Assembly (NCBI GenBank): GCA_949538655.1
Contig: CATISE010000198.1
Location: forward strand, 1 to 9,069
Reading direction: 5' to 3'
DNA length: 9,069 bases
From: Marine Group II euryarchaeote MED-G33
Lineage (GTDB): Archaea; Thermoplasmatota; Poseidoniia; Poseidoniales; Thalassarchaeaceae
Position 1 is the stretch's first letter. Each line of letters opens with the position of its first letter. This document shows, in pieces, positions 1-6,318 of this stretch. The position numbers and the translations under genes were made by a program. Under the pieces are notes generated by a model. That model did not search any database, was not told the DNA's origin, and saw only the letters and a program-made list of their open reading frames with translations.

Positions 1-180
1 CACCTCGGCGATCTCCGCCTCGATTGTCACGCCGGTCTCCACCACGATTGTCTCGATTTCCGCAACCACGGTATCCACCGCCACCACCTCGGCGATCTCC
101 GCCTCGATTGTCTCGATTTCCGCCACCACGGTATCCACCGCCACCACCTCGGCGATCTCCGCCTCGGTTGTCACGTCGGT
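1..180 (-). repeat. Tandem 60-bp coding repeats for an RG-rich tail
   Basis: Bases 61-120 and 121-180 are direct repeats matching at 52 of 60 positions, each encoding a 20-residue unit of the type NRDNRGGDRR followed by GGGGGYRGG. Bases 1-28 are identical to 85-112, so a third, rearranged unit enters from the left edge. Differences are clustered at one end of the unit. The repeat is in frame with the Gar1-like/RanBP2 gene and probably continues beyond the window. Confidence 0.85.
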
Positions 181-586
181 CTCCACCGCGTCGGTCTCCA
201 CCTCCGCGCCCTCCAGATTTTGGGGCATCACAGCGATTGCAATTGTCTCGCCATGCAAAATTATGATTCTGACACTTGGGGCAGGTCCAATCCCCTTCTT
301 TCATGGGTATTCCACTGCGGTCATCTCTACGGCCGTGATCTCGCTGCCTTTCCTTCGGTGGTGCAATCTCGACCGGTTGGCCAATCAACAATTCAACCTC
401 AACATCACGGAATGGAGTAATATGGACAACAGCTGCTGAAACCTCTCCAATCACGGTTTCGACCTTTCCAACCCATTTTCCACCAGGGAGTTGCATTACT
501 TGCCCTAGTCGGGGGGCATCGCCCGTGAATGGGGCTAGCATGCCCCCTTCGTGACTGATTTCTCGAATATGTGCATCGAAAGCCAT
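1..586 (-). CDS. Gar1-like core + RanBP2-type zinc finger + Arg/Gly-rich tail (partial, C-terminus off window)
   Basis: Probable RNA-binding protein, possibly an H/ACA RNP Gar1-type subunit. Seen: at least 195 codons, open to the window edge. Residues about 1-76 carry a Gar1-like pattern (APRLGQV at 24-30, KWVGKVETVIGEV at 37-49, HITP at 55-58, LLIGQPVEI at 66-74). After a charged linker comes a zinc finger at 99-123: W100, C102, C105, N109, C116, C119, exactly the RanBP2 consensus W-x-C-x2-C-x3-N-x6-C-x2-C, with the FAWR aromatic/basic patch of GGU-binding fingers of the FUS/TAF15/ZRANB2 type. Residues 124 onward are repeated GDRRGG, DNRGG and GGGGGYRGG units. The ATG is chosen because GGTGA stands 4 nt before it and no other ATG/GTG/TTG lies in frame upstream. 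It begins 47 nt after the surface-protein stop, so co-transcription is possible. The zinc finger is near certain; the Gar1 assignment is moderate. Confidence 0.72.
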   Translation of the reverse strand, partial: MAFDAHIREISHEGGMLAPFTGDAPRLGQVMQLPGGKWVGKVETVIGEVSAAVVHITPFRDVEVELLIGQPVEIAPPKERQRDHGRRDDRSGIPMKEGDWTCPKCQNHNFAWRDNCNRCDAPKSGGRGGGDRRGGDRRDNRGGDRRGGGGGYRGGGNRDNRGGDRRGGGGGYRGCGNRDNRGGDRRDNRGGDRRG

Positions 587-590
587 GCGT

Positions 591-595
591 TCACC
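591..595 (-). promoter_or_regulatory. SD sequence GGTGA of the Gar1-like gene
   Basis: GGTGA matches the GGAGGTGA complement of the 16S rRNA 3' end and stands 4 nt before the ATG at 586. It decides this start over the out-of-frame ATG at 597. Confidence 0.6.
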
Positions 596-633
596 ATGCC
601 GAGGCGGCAGCGGGTCACGTATGAAGGCTCCCT

Positions 634-2640
634 TCAGTCTCGACGTTGGTGTCCAAGGCCTGCTAGGGCAATTGCACCGAGGGCTGCGAATATCCCGAAT
701 CCTGGCAAACCGCCGCCCCCATCGTCTCCATCGTTGTTGCTTACAGGGTCAGGGATGGACTCACTTCCACCCGGAGTTTCTCCGGCTGAATGTGTGACTG
801 AGGCACATTGCCCCCAATTGTCACAAGCTGTAATCGTGAGATCATTGGCAGCAGCATTAGGGATTCCAGAACCACTGGCCAACCAGTTGTTTCCTTGGAC
901 TTGGAAAGTACCAGTTCCCCACTCGTATTCACCGTTCATACCAGTGATTGTCACAGGGTCGCCGTCAGGGTCATTGACAAATCCAGAAATTTCGTATGAA
1001 TCACCATTCCAGAAGCCATCGGTTACCGTTACGCTTGGTGGAGATGATGCCTTGGACATACCGAGATTGGAGGTGTGGGAAAAGTCAGCCATTCCACTAC
1101 CTTGTGCGGTGATTTTGACCATAAATGGACCCGGTGACATCGAAGAAAGGTCGACTGTGACGACAGTTTCCCCATTCATTGTCACTGGGTTGCTACTCGT
1201 TTGTGCATCATCTTGAACCAATGTAACGACAGCACTCATACTCGGCATTCCAGCAGTTGGTGTCATCGTCACGGTTGCAGAACCACTACTCGCGCTTCCT
1301 GTTGCTCGCAATGGGACCTGTAGGGTGTAATTGCGTACATCTGTGGTTTGGCCTGCTGAGTCGATGGCATGACAGGACACAGTTGTACTGTCTTGGCCCG
1401 ACGGCGCATCAGCGTACAACCCGTCTCCATCACTACTCATTGACCAACCATCAGCTCCTGAGCAGGAGATGAGTGGTGCTCCTTGATCGTCAGTCGCCCA
1501 TGCGTCCATTTGTTCCGTGGACAGGAAATGGACAGCTCCATCGTCGGCGATGGGCATGATTTCGCCCTCAATTGGTGCCGCACTTGTCCACATGGGTGGA
1601 TCATCGGTTTCGGGAGGTACAGTAGTCATGTCGAAGAACATGTCTTGACCCGTTGGCCAATCGTCCATGTCATATTCGACGTGAATGTCTACACGAAGCC
1701 GTGTTTCCCCACCTATGCTAACCAGTCGACTCTCTTGGGTGATGGTTCCGTCGGATACACAGGTGCCTGGAACGGGTGCACTACCTTGATAGTCGTTATT
1801 TTGCTGATCAATTAGACGCCCATCACATTCCTCAAACATACCAACGCGTAGCCCATCCAAAGATGGAAACGTTGCAGCAAGATCTGCATTGGTCATATTT
1901 GATGTATTCATTGCGAGGGTGAAATTGTCATCTGAATAGGCCCCTCCCAGAGTCATTCCATCGAACAAAAACGTCCCATTTAGCCAAACAATGATTCGAC
2001 ATTCATCGACATTGTTTTGTTGAGGGATTGTTATATCACAATCTCTTCCCTCGCTTATCGGTGCTACAGGGATTTCTACACAATCTGAGTTTGGCGATTG
2101 ATCACATTCTTTTTCGTCAATATGGTTTTGTGGCATCAGGTTGTATTCTTCAATTGTCAGCGGATTTTCATCTGAGTCATCCCATGTTGCGTTATACCAA
2201 TTGACCCCATCTCCACCTCGGTGTGGTTCTGAGGCACGGAAGCCAACACGTGGATTGGTTTCAGTAACACAATCTGAAGCGATATTTTCAATCGCAGTGT
2301 ACTCATCTGAAGACAAATAACCATTGTCGCCGCCAGGCAATCCTTCGAACAGACTTTCCAAATCCGTGCGTACTTGGTCGGCCAAGGTTCCATTGATCCA
2401 AGCGACTGCACTCACATCTGCAGAAGCCCAGTCATCATTGATTTTGATATCAAAAATAGCATGAGTGTAATTGAACATATCTTCGAATGTTAATCCTTCA
2501 CAGGCTGCTTCCACTTGGCGAGCGTTGGTTTCGGTTGGCTCAATTTCTTCTGCCATTTCCGATGGCAATTGAACCGTACTTGCTAGCATCAATACGGTTA
2601 GTAGAATGGCCCAAAGGCTACACTTGGTTGTACTTCGCAT
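634..2640 (-). CDS. Large secreted surface protein with PGF-CTERM-like anchor
   Basis: 668-residue exported protein, probably part of the cell envelope. Seen: N-terminal signal (basic MRSTTK, hydrophobic 8-22); C-terminal low-complexity acidic/Gly stretch (634-644) followed by LPGFG (645-649), a hydrophobic helix and a terminal HQRRD. This tripartite end is the PGF-CTERM type that archaeosortase A removes when it lipid-anchors the protein (family knowledge). Eight N-glycosylation sequons (N57, 83, 150, 221, 239, 245, 248, 437), mostly in the N-terminal half. Residues 103-114 (GGDNGYLSSDEY) look EF-hand-like. Residues 534-618 (with NDPDGDPVTI) and the Ser/Thr-rich part from about 440 resemble Ig/cadherin-like beta domains. 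Paired cysteines (e.g. 47/124, 393/423, 606/612) suggest disulfides. Function unknown; adhesion, S-layer or substrate binding are all possible. Confidence 0.88.
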   Translation of the reverse strand: MRSTTKCSLWAILLTVLMLASTVQLPSEMAEEIEPTETNARQVEAACEGLTFEDMFNYTHAIFDIKINDDWASADVSAVAWINGTLADQVRTDLESLFEGLPGGDNGYLSSDEYTAIENIASDCVTETNPRVGFRASEPHRGGDGVNWYNATWDDSDENPLTIEEYNLMPQNHIDEKECDQSPNSDCVEIPVAPISEGRDCDITIPQQNNVDECRIIVWLNGTFLFDGMTLGGAYSDDNFTLAMNTSNMTNADLAATFPSLDGLRVGMFEECDGRLIDQQNNDYQGSAPVPGTCVSDGTITQESRLVSIGGETRLRVDIHVEYDMDDWPTGQDMFFDMTTVPPETDDPPMWTSAAPIEGEIMPIADDGAVHFLSTEQMDAWATDDQGAPLISCSGADGWSMSSDGDGLYADAPSGQDSTTVSCHAIDSAGQTTDVRNYTLQVPLRATGSASSGSATVTMTPTAGMPSMSAVVTLVQDDAQTSSNPVTMNGETVVTVDLSSMSPGPFMVKITAQGSGMADFSHTSNLGMSKASSPPSVTVTDGFWNGDSYEISGFVNDPDGDPVTITGMNGEYEWGTGTFQVQGNNWLASGSGIPNAAANDLTITACDNWGQCASVTHSAGETPGGSESIPDPVSNNDGDDGGGGLPGFGIFAALGAIALAGLGHQRRD

Positions 2641-2660
2641 GTCCTCTCGGCTTGCTTGAC

Positions 2661-2676
2661 GCTTGAATATGCTTTC
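2661..2676 (-). promoter_or_regulatory. Possible BRE/TATA element of the surface-protein gene
   Basis: On the minus strand the sequence reads GAAAGCATATTCAAGC, an A-rich BRE-like start followed by a TATA-like core centred about 29 bp before the ATG at 2640. Transcription would then begin at or very near the start codon. A GAGAGG sits only 2 nt before the ATG, too close for a normal SD, which favours a leaderless message. Confidence 0.35.
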
Positions 2677-2700
2677 CCGTCAAACATCGAGTGAAGTGAA

Positions 2701-2717
2701 GAACACCGTAGGTGTTC
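2701..2717. repeat. Perfect inverted repeat GAACACC-GTA-GGTGTTC
   Basis: Seven-base arms with a 3-nt loop, beginning 2 nt past the stop codon of the minus-strand membrane-protein gene and about 60 bp upstream of the surface-protein start. It could be a 3'-end hairpin of the first message or a repressor/activator operator of the second. No long T tract follows on the minus strand, so a simple archaeal terminator is not obvious. Confidence 0.5.
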
Positions 2718-2719
2718 AT

Positions 2720-3607
2720 TCAGGCATTTGCAGCTAGCCAAGGCTCAACATATTGGCTGGCATATGGATCGCTTTCAAATGGCAAAAATTCAGCGCCTGG
2801 GATGATTGGTTTGATGATCGTCAACAGATGGACTTCTCCACCCCAAGTCCCTGCGGCCACAGTCACCATCTTGGCGATATTGTTGTCACCGATTTTGACA
2901 TTTTTTAGGGTGTATGGCAGACTTTCCCCTGCATAATCGTAAGATTGTCCATATACGATTGTTTCGAGTGTGAACCAATCCGCATTCAAGCCAATGCCTT
3001 CGAGTTGTTCCATGGCCTGTTTCAGCCGCACTTCATCAGTCCCAGAACTCTCTAGGTGCCACAAAACCATCGAACTGGAACCAATGGCGGATAGAGTTCC
3101 AGGCAACCGAACATGGTTGACAACCAGAATGGCACCTCCATCATTCCAGATGTGTTGTTCTGATGCTGGCCAACTTGGAGAATCCGGGTTTTCAGTCAAA
3201 AGTGGGGTGCCCCATTCGGCACCTCCGGTGGGCTTTGAAACACCTCCAAAACCAGAGATGATCACACCGATGGCGATGGCTACAACAATTGCACTACGTG
3301 AACCCCATCGCGAAGACCACATGTGGCGAGAATCATCGGATGCAATGGCGCGAATCCCCAAACCAATCGCTACTGCTGGAATTGCGATCAACCAGCCGAG
3401 TGGAACCATGAAAACGCACAAGCATAGCAAGCAAATCCATTGGTTGAATGAATCTGCACGGAAGAAATCTGCAACGTGGGTTTGTGGGTATTTCCACTTC
3501 CATTCGATGCCAATGGCTCCCAGCACACACAGGAGTGGAATCAACCATGCGGCAAGGGCACCTCCAACCGACATATACGCGGGTGCACCCTTGCACCATT
3601 GAATCAT
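2720..3607 (-). CDS. Membrane protein of unknown function (three predicted helices + extracytoplasmic domain)
   Basis: 295 residues; not recognised. Seen: hydrophobic segments at about 13-34, 57-85 (long; could be a kinked helix or a hairpin) and 104-122, then a soluble domain of about 170 residues (125-295) with no cysteines and alternating beta-like hydrophobics (for example AILVVNHVRLPG and NIAKMVTVAAG). The layout suggests a membrane-anchored sensor or accessory protein with its C-terminal domain on one side of the membrane. The start is uncertain: the ATG at 3607 has no SD, and the in-frame ATG at 3574 (M12), just before the first helix, is an alternative. The surface-protein gene follows 79 bp downstream on the same strand but has its own TATA-like element. 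Confidence 0.7.
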   Translation of the reverse strand: MIQWCKGAPAYMSVGGALAAWLIPLLCVLGAIGIEWKWKYPQTHVADFFRADSFNQWICLLCLCVFMVPLGWLIAIPAVAIGLGIRAIASDDSRHMWSSRWGSRSAIVVAIAIGVIISGFGGVSKPTGGAEWGTPLLTENPDSPSWPASEQHIWNDGGAILVVNHVRLPGTLSAIGSSSMVLWHLESSGTDEVRLKQAMEQLEGIGLNADWFTLETIVYGQSYDYAGESLPYTLKNVKIGDNNIAKMVTVAAGTWGGEVHLLTIIKPIIPGAEFLPFESDPYASQYVEPWLAANA

Positions 3608-3687
3608 GTGGCGAGTTGATTCAAATTGTGTGGGTTTTCCATCGTATCTCTGAGGGTGCGATTACCATTCTAATCTGTAAACAAAGA

Positions 3688-3695
3688 CTTACAAA
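3688..3695 (+). promoter_or_regulatory. TATA-like element of the DUF454 gene
   Basis: CTTACAAA, preceded by the A-rich ACAAAGA (BRE-like), is centred about 25 bp before the ATG at 3717. No SD precedes that ATG, which fits a leaderless transcript. The 109-bp gap 3608-3716 is divergent and should also hold a minus-strand promoter; the only candidate, ACAATTTG near 3621-3628 on the minus strand, is badly spaced for the ATG at 3607. Confidence 0.45.
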
Positions 3696-3716
3696 CTCAT
3701 TGCCAAGCCAATAGAT

Positions 3717-4160
3717 ATGGATGAACCAAATCAGGTTGTTGATTCAATTCATCAGGTGGATTTGGACCGTTCAAAAATCAGTCGTGTATTGTGGTTTACG
3801 ACAGGTTTCATTGTGATGACAATCGGATTAATTGGGATCATTGTTCCTGGTTTACCAACAACACCTCTGATGATTCTAGCCGCTGCATGTTTTGCAAAGT
3901 CTAGCCAGAGGTTCTATGATTGGATTATCAATAACAAAATGTTTGGTCAGCATGTCAAAAATTATCGTGAAGGAAATGGAATCCCTAAGAAAAGCAAACC
4001 CATTATTCTGGTAACTATGTGGACATTTGTATTGTTTGCTGTGCTAATCGCGATTCCAGATAGTGCACCACCAGTCTCAAAAATTGCGACTTTGGTATTG
4101 GCAGTCATAGGGACTATCTTCATCCTTAGGATACCGAATCTATCTCAAGATGATTCCTGA
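3717..4160 (+). CDS. YbaN/DUF454 family inner-membrane protein
   Basis: 147-residue small membrane protein. Seen: the family core VPGLPTTPLMILAAACFAKSS followed by RFYDW and an FGQHVKNYREGNGIPKKSK segment, close to E. coli YbaN (VLPVLPTTPFILLAAWCFARSS, RFHAW). Hydrophobic segments at about 23-45 and 98-117, then another at about 122-140 ending in RIPN. The N-terminal 20 residues are polar and longer than in YbaN. The molecular function of DUF454 is unknown. The gene is convergent with hemH and its last 35 bp overlap the end of hemH on the opposite strand. YbaN relatives are sometimes found near heme genes, but I cannot confirm a functional link here. Confidence 0.88.
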   Translation: MDEPNQVVDSIHQVDLDRSKISRVLWFTTGFIVMTIGLIGIIVPGLPTTPLMILAAACFAKSSQRFYDWIINNKMFGQHVKNYREGNGIPKKSKPIILVTMWTFVLFAVLIAIPDSAPPVSKIATLVLAVIGTIFILRIPNLSQDDS

Positions 4161-5169
4161 AGGCTTCCATTACCAGTTTCCCTAGACCCTCAATCCAGTG
4201 AGGGTCATCATTGAGACAATTCACAACGCTCAATTCCTTGCCACCGTGTTCAATGAAGTGTTCACGGATTTCAATATCCAATTCCTCAAGAGTTTCTAAT
4301 CCATCGGCAAGGAATGCTGGAGAGGCAATTACAATTTTCTCATGGCCTTGAGTTGCTAGTTTTTCCACCGTATTGGTAGTCGATGGTTCCAACCATTTTG
4401 CAGGCCCAAGTCGACTCTGATAGCTGATAGACCAACGAGATTCTTCAAGCCCCAACGCCCCAACCACTGACAACGTCGTCAACATACAATGGTGTGCATA
4501 ACAACTCGAGTTCGCCTCCACATCGAGAGTACAACAATTGTCAACTTTCTGGCAATGTTTACCACTTGAGTCTGCTCTTTTCACGTGAGATACAGGCAAT
4601 CCATGGTATGAGAATAGAAGATGAGCACCGTCTTTGAGATGTGGTTTTATCGATTCAGCGAGTGGATCAATGAATGCTGGATCCGCAGGGAAATGGTTCA
4701 ATTCGGAAATAACGGGTGCCCACTTCATCTCTCCAAGTTGTTTGTATGCGTTCTTTAGTGCAGACACGGTGGTGGCTTGTGCGTGATGGGGAAACAAAGG
4801 CGCCAGCAATAGTTCATCGACACCAGCATCTCGTAATTTTTCCAAACCAGAACGAATGCTTGGATTCCCATACCGCATTCCGACTTCGCAAAGGACCCCG
4901 TCCAAATTTGCTTGAAGCGATGTTGCCATACGTTGGGTGTAAACTCGTAATGGTGATCCTTCATCCATCCAAATACTCTTGTAGCGAGGAGCGATCTTTT
5001 TCGGCCGTGTTCTAAGGATGATTCCCCTTACCAAAATGTGCCTTAAGGGGGCTGGCAAATCGATTACATCAGGGTCCAAAAGAAACTCGCGGAGGTATGT
5101 TCGGACAGATTCAACAGTTGGTTTGTCAGGGGTGCCGATATTCATCAGCAAAACACCCCGCTTGCCCAT
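4126..5169 (-). CDS. hemH: Ferrochelatase (HemH)
   Basis: 347 residues, full length. Inserts Fe2+ into a porphyrin in the last or next-to-last step of heme synthesis. Seen: GVLLMNIGTPD at 5-15, FLLDPDVID 29-37, GSPL 71-74, GMRYGNPSI 97-105, LAPLFPHHAQATT 122-134, FSYHGLP 186-192 with the metal-inserting His189, YQSRLGPAKWLEPST 250-264, and FLADGLETLEELDIE 286-300 with the catalytic Glu292 (corresponding to the Glu of the SDHIET motif in human FECH). A cysteine-rich insert follows the His motif (C206, C212, C213, C223, C228), of the type seen in a bacterial ferrochelatase subgroup and possibly binding a metal or Fe-S cluster. Many archaea make heme from siroheme without HemH, so this gene suggests a protoporphyrin- or coproporphyrin-dependent route and perhaps bacterial ancestry. 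The start ATG has no SD. Confidence 0.95.
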   Translation of the reverse strand: MGKRGVLLMNIGTPDKPTVESVRTYLREFLLDPDVIDLPAPLRHILVRGIILRTRPKKIAPRYKSIWMDEGSPLRVYTQRMATSLQANLDGVLCEVGMRYGNPSIRSGLEKLRDAGVDELLLAPLFPHHAQATTVSALKNAYKQLGEMKWAPVISELNHFPADPAFIDPLAESIKPHLKDGAHLLFSYHGLPVSHVKRADSSGKHCQKVDNCCTLDVEANSSCYAHHCMLTTLSVVGALGLEESRWSISYQSRLGPAKWLEPSTTNTVEKLATQGHEKIVIASPAFLADGLETLEELDIEIREHFIEHGGKELSVVNCLNDDPHWIEGLGKLVMEAFRNHLEIDSVS

Positions 5170-5191
5170 AAATTTCTGGGTATGGCAGGGG

Positions 5192-5199
5192 TTGTAATT
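5192..5199 (-). promoter_or_regulatory. TATA-like element of hemH
   Basis: AATTACAA on the minus strand is centred about 26 bp before the hemH ATG at 5169. No SD lies in the leader, consistent with leaderless transcription. It resembles the element before the DUF454 gene (TTACAA core). No iron-repressor palindrome is visible here. Confidence 0.45.
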
Positions 5200-5273
5200 G
5201 TTTGTCTTAATCCACCCTCAAACCCATCTTCAAATTCACTTGGAATTGAATCCAAAATAGCAATTTAGTGTTG

Positions 5274-5279
5274 ATATAG
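5274..5279 (+). promoter_or_regulatory. TATA-like element of the ABC exporter operon
   Basis: ATATAG (in TTGATATAGG) is centred about 29 bp before the ATG at 5305, giving a predicted start site at or a few bases before that codon. The 135-bp gap 5170-5304 thus holds two divergent promoters and nothing else that I can recognise. Confidence 0.4.
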
Positions 5280-5304
5280 GCCCGATTAGATTTGCAGCAA
5301 CTCA

Positions 5305-6318
5305 ATGAAGGACAAACCCTCCGGAGAAACGAGGGACATGCTGGAACTCAAGTCCGCCACTTTCCGTTATCCTGTTCGTCGTCCACGTCGCTTCCGACCA
5401 TGGGCTACCATACCTGGTCCGGGCATCAGAGATGTGAATCTCAATTTGACTAGCGGTACAATTCTCGGTTTGGTTGGTCCCAATGGTGCAGGTAAGTCGA
5501 CATTATTGCAGGTCATGTCCAATCTCTTGCCACTTGAAGATGGAGAATTAAATGTCGAAGGTGCATCGACTTTAGAATCGTGCAAAGAAATCATCGGTTA
5601 CATGCCTGAGCGAGTTACGTGGAATGGTCCAGGAACAGCCCAGCAAGAGATTGAACGCCTCTGCACAATGAGAAATATTGATTTTACAAAGGGCCATGAT
5701 TTGCTTGATTTGGTCGGATTGGGGACACGCAGCCGAGATGACCTGTCGACATTTTCCCAAGGTATGAAACAACGTTTGAGTTTGGCGACTGCATTGCTCG
5801 GAGATCCGAAAATATTGCTTTTGGATGAGCCATTGAATGGTTTAGATCCAGTTGCGCAAGGTGCATTCAGAACATTGCTTCGCCAACTTTCCGACCGAGG
5901 TTCTAGCGTGGTCATCAGTAGCCATACGTTATCGGATTTGGAACGTATTGCTGATGAATTTGTTTTGATGCATCACGGGCGAATTGTGGCCAATGGTCCG
6001 TTGAATGAAATCGAGCGTGACCTCGGCCTTCTTGCGACATTGGAAATTGCTGGTTTGGGCAATCCACCTACCTCATTCGGGGAAGGTATTGAAGTCCAAG
6101 ACATCCCTCTTGAGGATGATGAAGATTGGGCATATCGTCTGCATTTGGAGGATGGGGAATGGACCACTCAACGCCGTAGTGAACTAGGTTCAGAGGCGAC
6201 ATTTACTCGCTTGAAACAAGTTCCTGCGAGCCTTGAAACTGTCATTTCAGCCGCCACAGGTCTTGAGATTGAAGACGCAGGATTTGCAATATTGTCGGAG
6301 GTTGAACCTGATGAGTGA
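5305..6318 (+). CDS. ABC-2 type exporter, ATP-binding subunit
   Basis: 337 residues; hydrolyses ATP to drive the membrane subunit encoded next. Seen: Walker A GPNGAGKS 58-65, a Q-loop region IGYMPE 97-102 in which Met replaces the usual Gln, a degenerate signature FSQGMKQ 150-156, Walker B ILLLDEP 170-176, D-loop NGLDP 178-182, and H-loop His207 in ISSHTLSDLERI. A C-terminal domain of about 110 acidic residues (230-337) is typical of the CcmA/NatA/NosF class. The basic stretch at 21-34 (RYPVRRPRRFRP) inserted before strand 2 is unusual. Two starts are possible: ATG 5305 (leaderless, TATA at -29) or ATG 5338 (M12, MLELKSATF, the typical family beginning, with GAGGG 2-6 nt upstream). The substrate is unknown. 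Confidence 0.93.
   Translation: MKDKPSGETRDMLELKSATFRYPVRRPRRFRPWATIPGPGIRDVNLNLTSGTILGLVGPNGAGKSTLLQVMSNLLPLEDGELNVEGASTLESCKEIIGYMPERVTWNGPGTAQQEIERLCTMRNIDFTKGHDLLDLVGLGTRSRDDLSTFSQGMKQRLSLATALLGDPKILLLDEPLNGLDPVAQGAFRTLLRQLSDRGSSVVISSHTLSDLERIADEFVLMHHGRIVANGPLNEIERDLGLLATLEIAGLGNPPTSFGEGIEVQDIPLEDDEDWAYRLHLEDGEWTTQRRSELGSEATFTRLKQVPASLETVISAATGLEIEDAGFAILSEVEPDE
6297..6302 (+). promoter_or_regulatory. Strong SD sequence GGAGGT setting the permease start
   Basis: GGAGGT lies inside the end of the ATPase gene, 8 nt before the ATG at 6311. This fixes the permease start at MSDRLQ rather than at the in-frame ATG at 6233, which would add 26 residues overlapping the ATPase. Confidence 0.75.

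Noticed and set aside
1..180. Regular repeats that could suggest a CRISPR array or a regulatory satellite
   Set aside because: Units are contiguous with no unique spacers, in frame, and encode an Arg/Gly-rich tail on the minus strand.
24..266. Plus-strand open frame rich in Ser-Pro-Arg
   Set aside because: It is the complement of the RG-rich repeats; the minus-strand frame has an SD, a zinc finger and a Gar1-like core.
551..1216. 221-codon plus-strand open frame
   Set aside because: It lies antisense to the surface-protein gene, shows no motif, and is preceded by no promoter or SD; the minus-strand protein has a signal peptide and anchor.
2970..3602. 210-codon plus-strand open frame
   Set aside because: Antisense to the three-helix membrane protein, with His/Met/Pro-rich composition typical of a shadow frame.
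6233..6310. Upstream ATG extension of the permease gene
   Set aside because: It would overlap the ATPase by 86 bp and adds a polar tail; GGAGGT 8 nt before ATG 6311 marks the real start.
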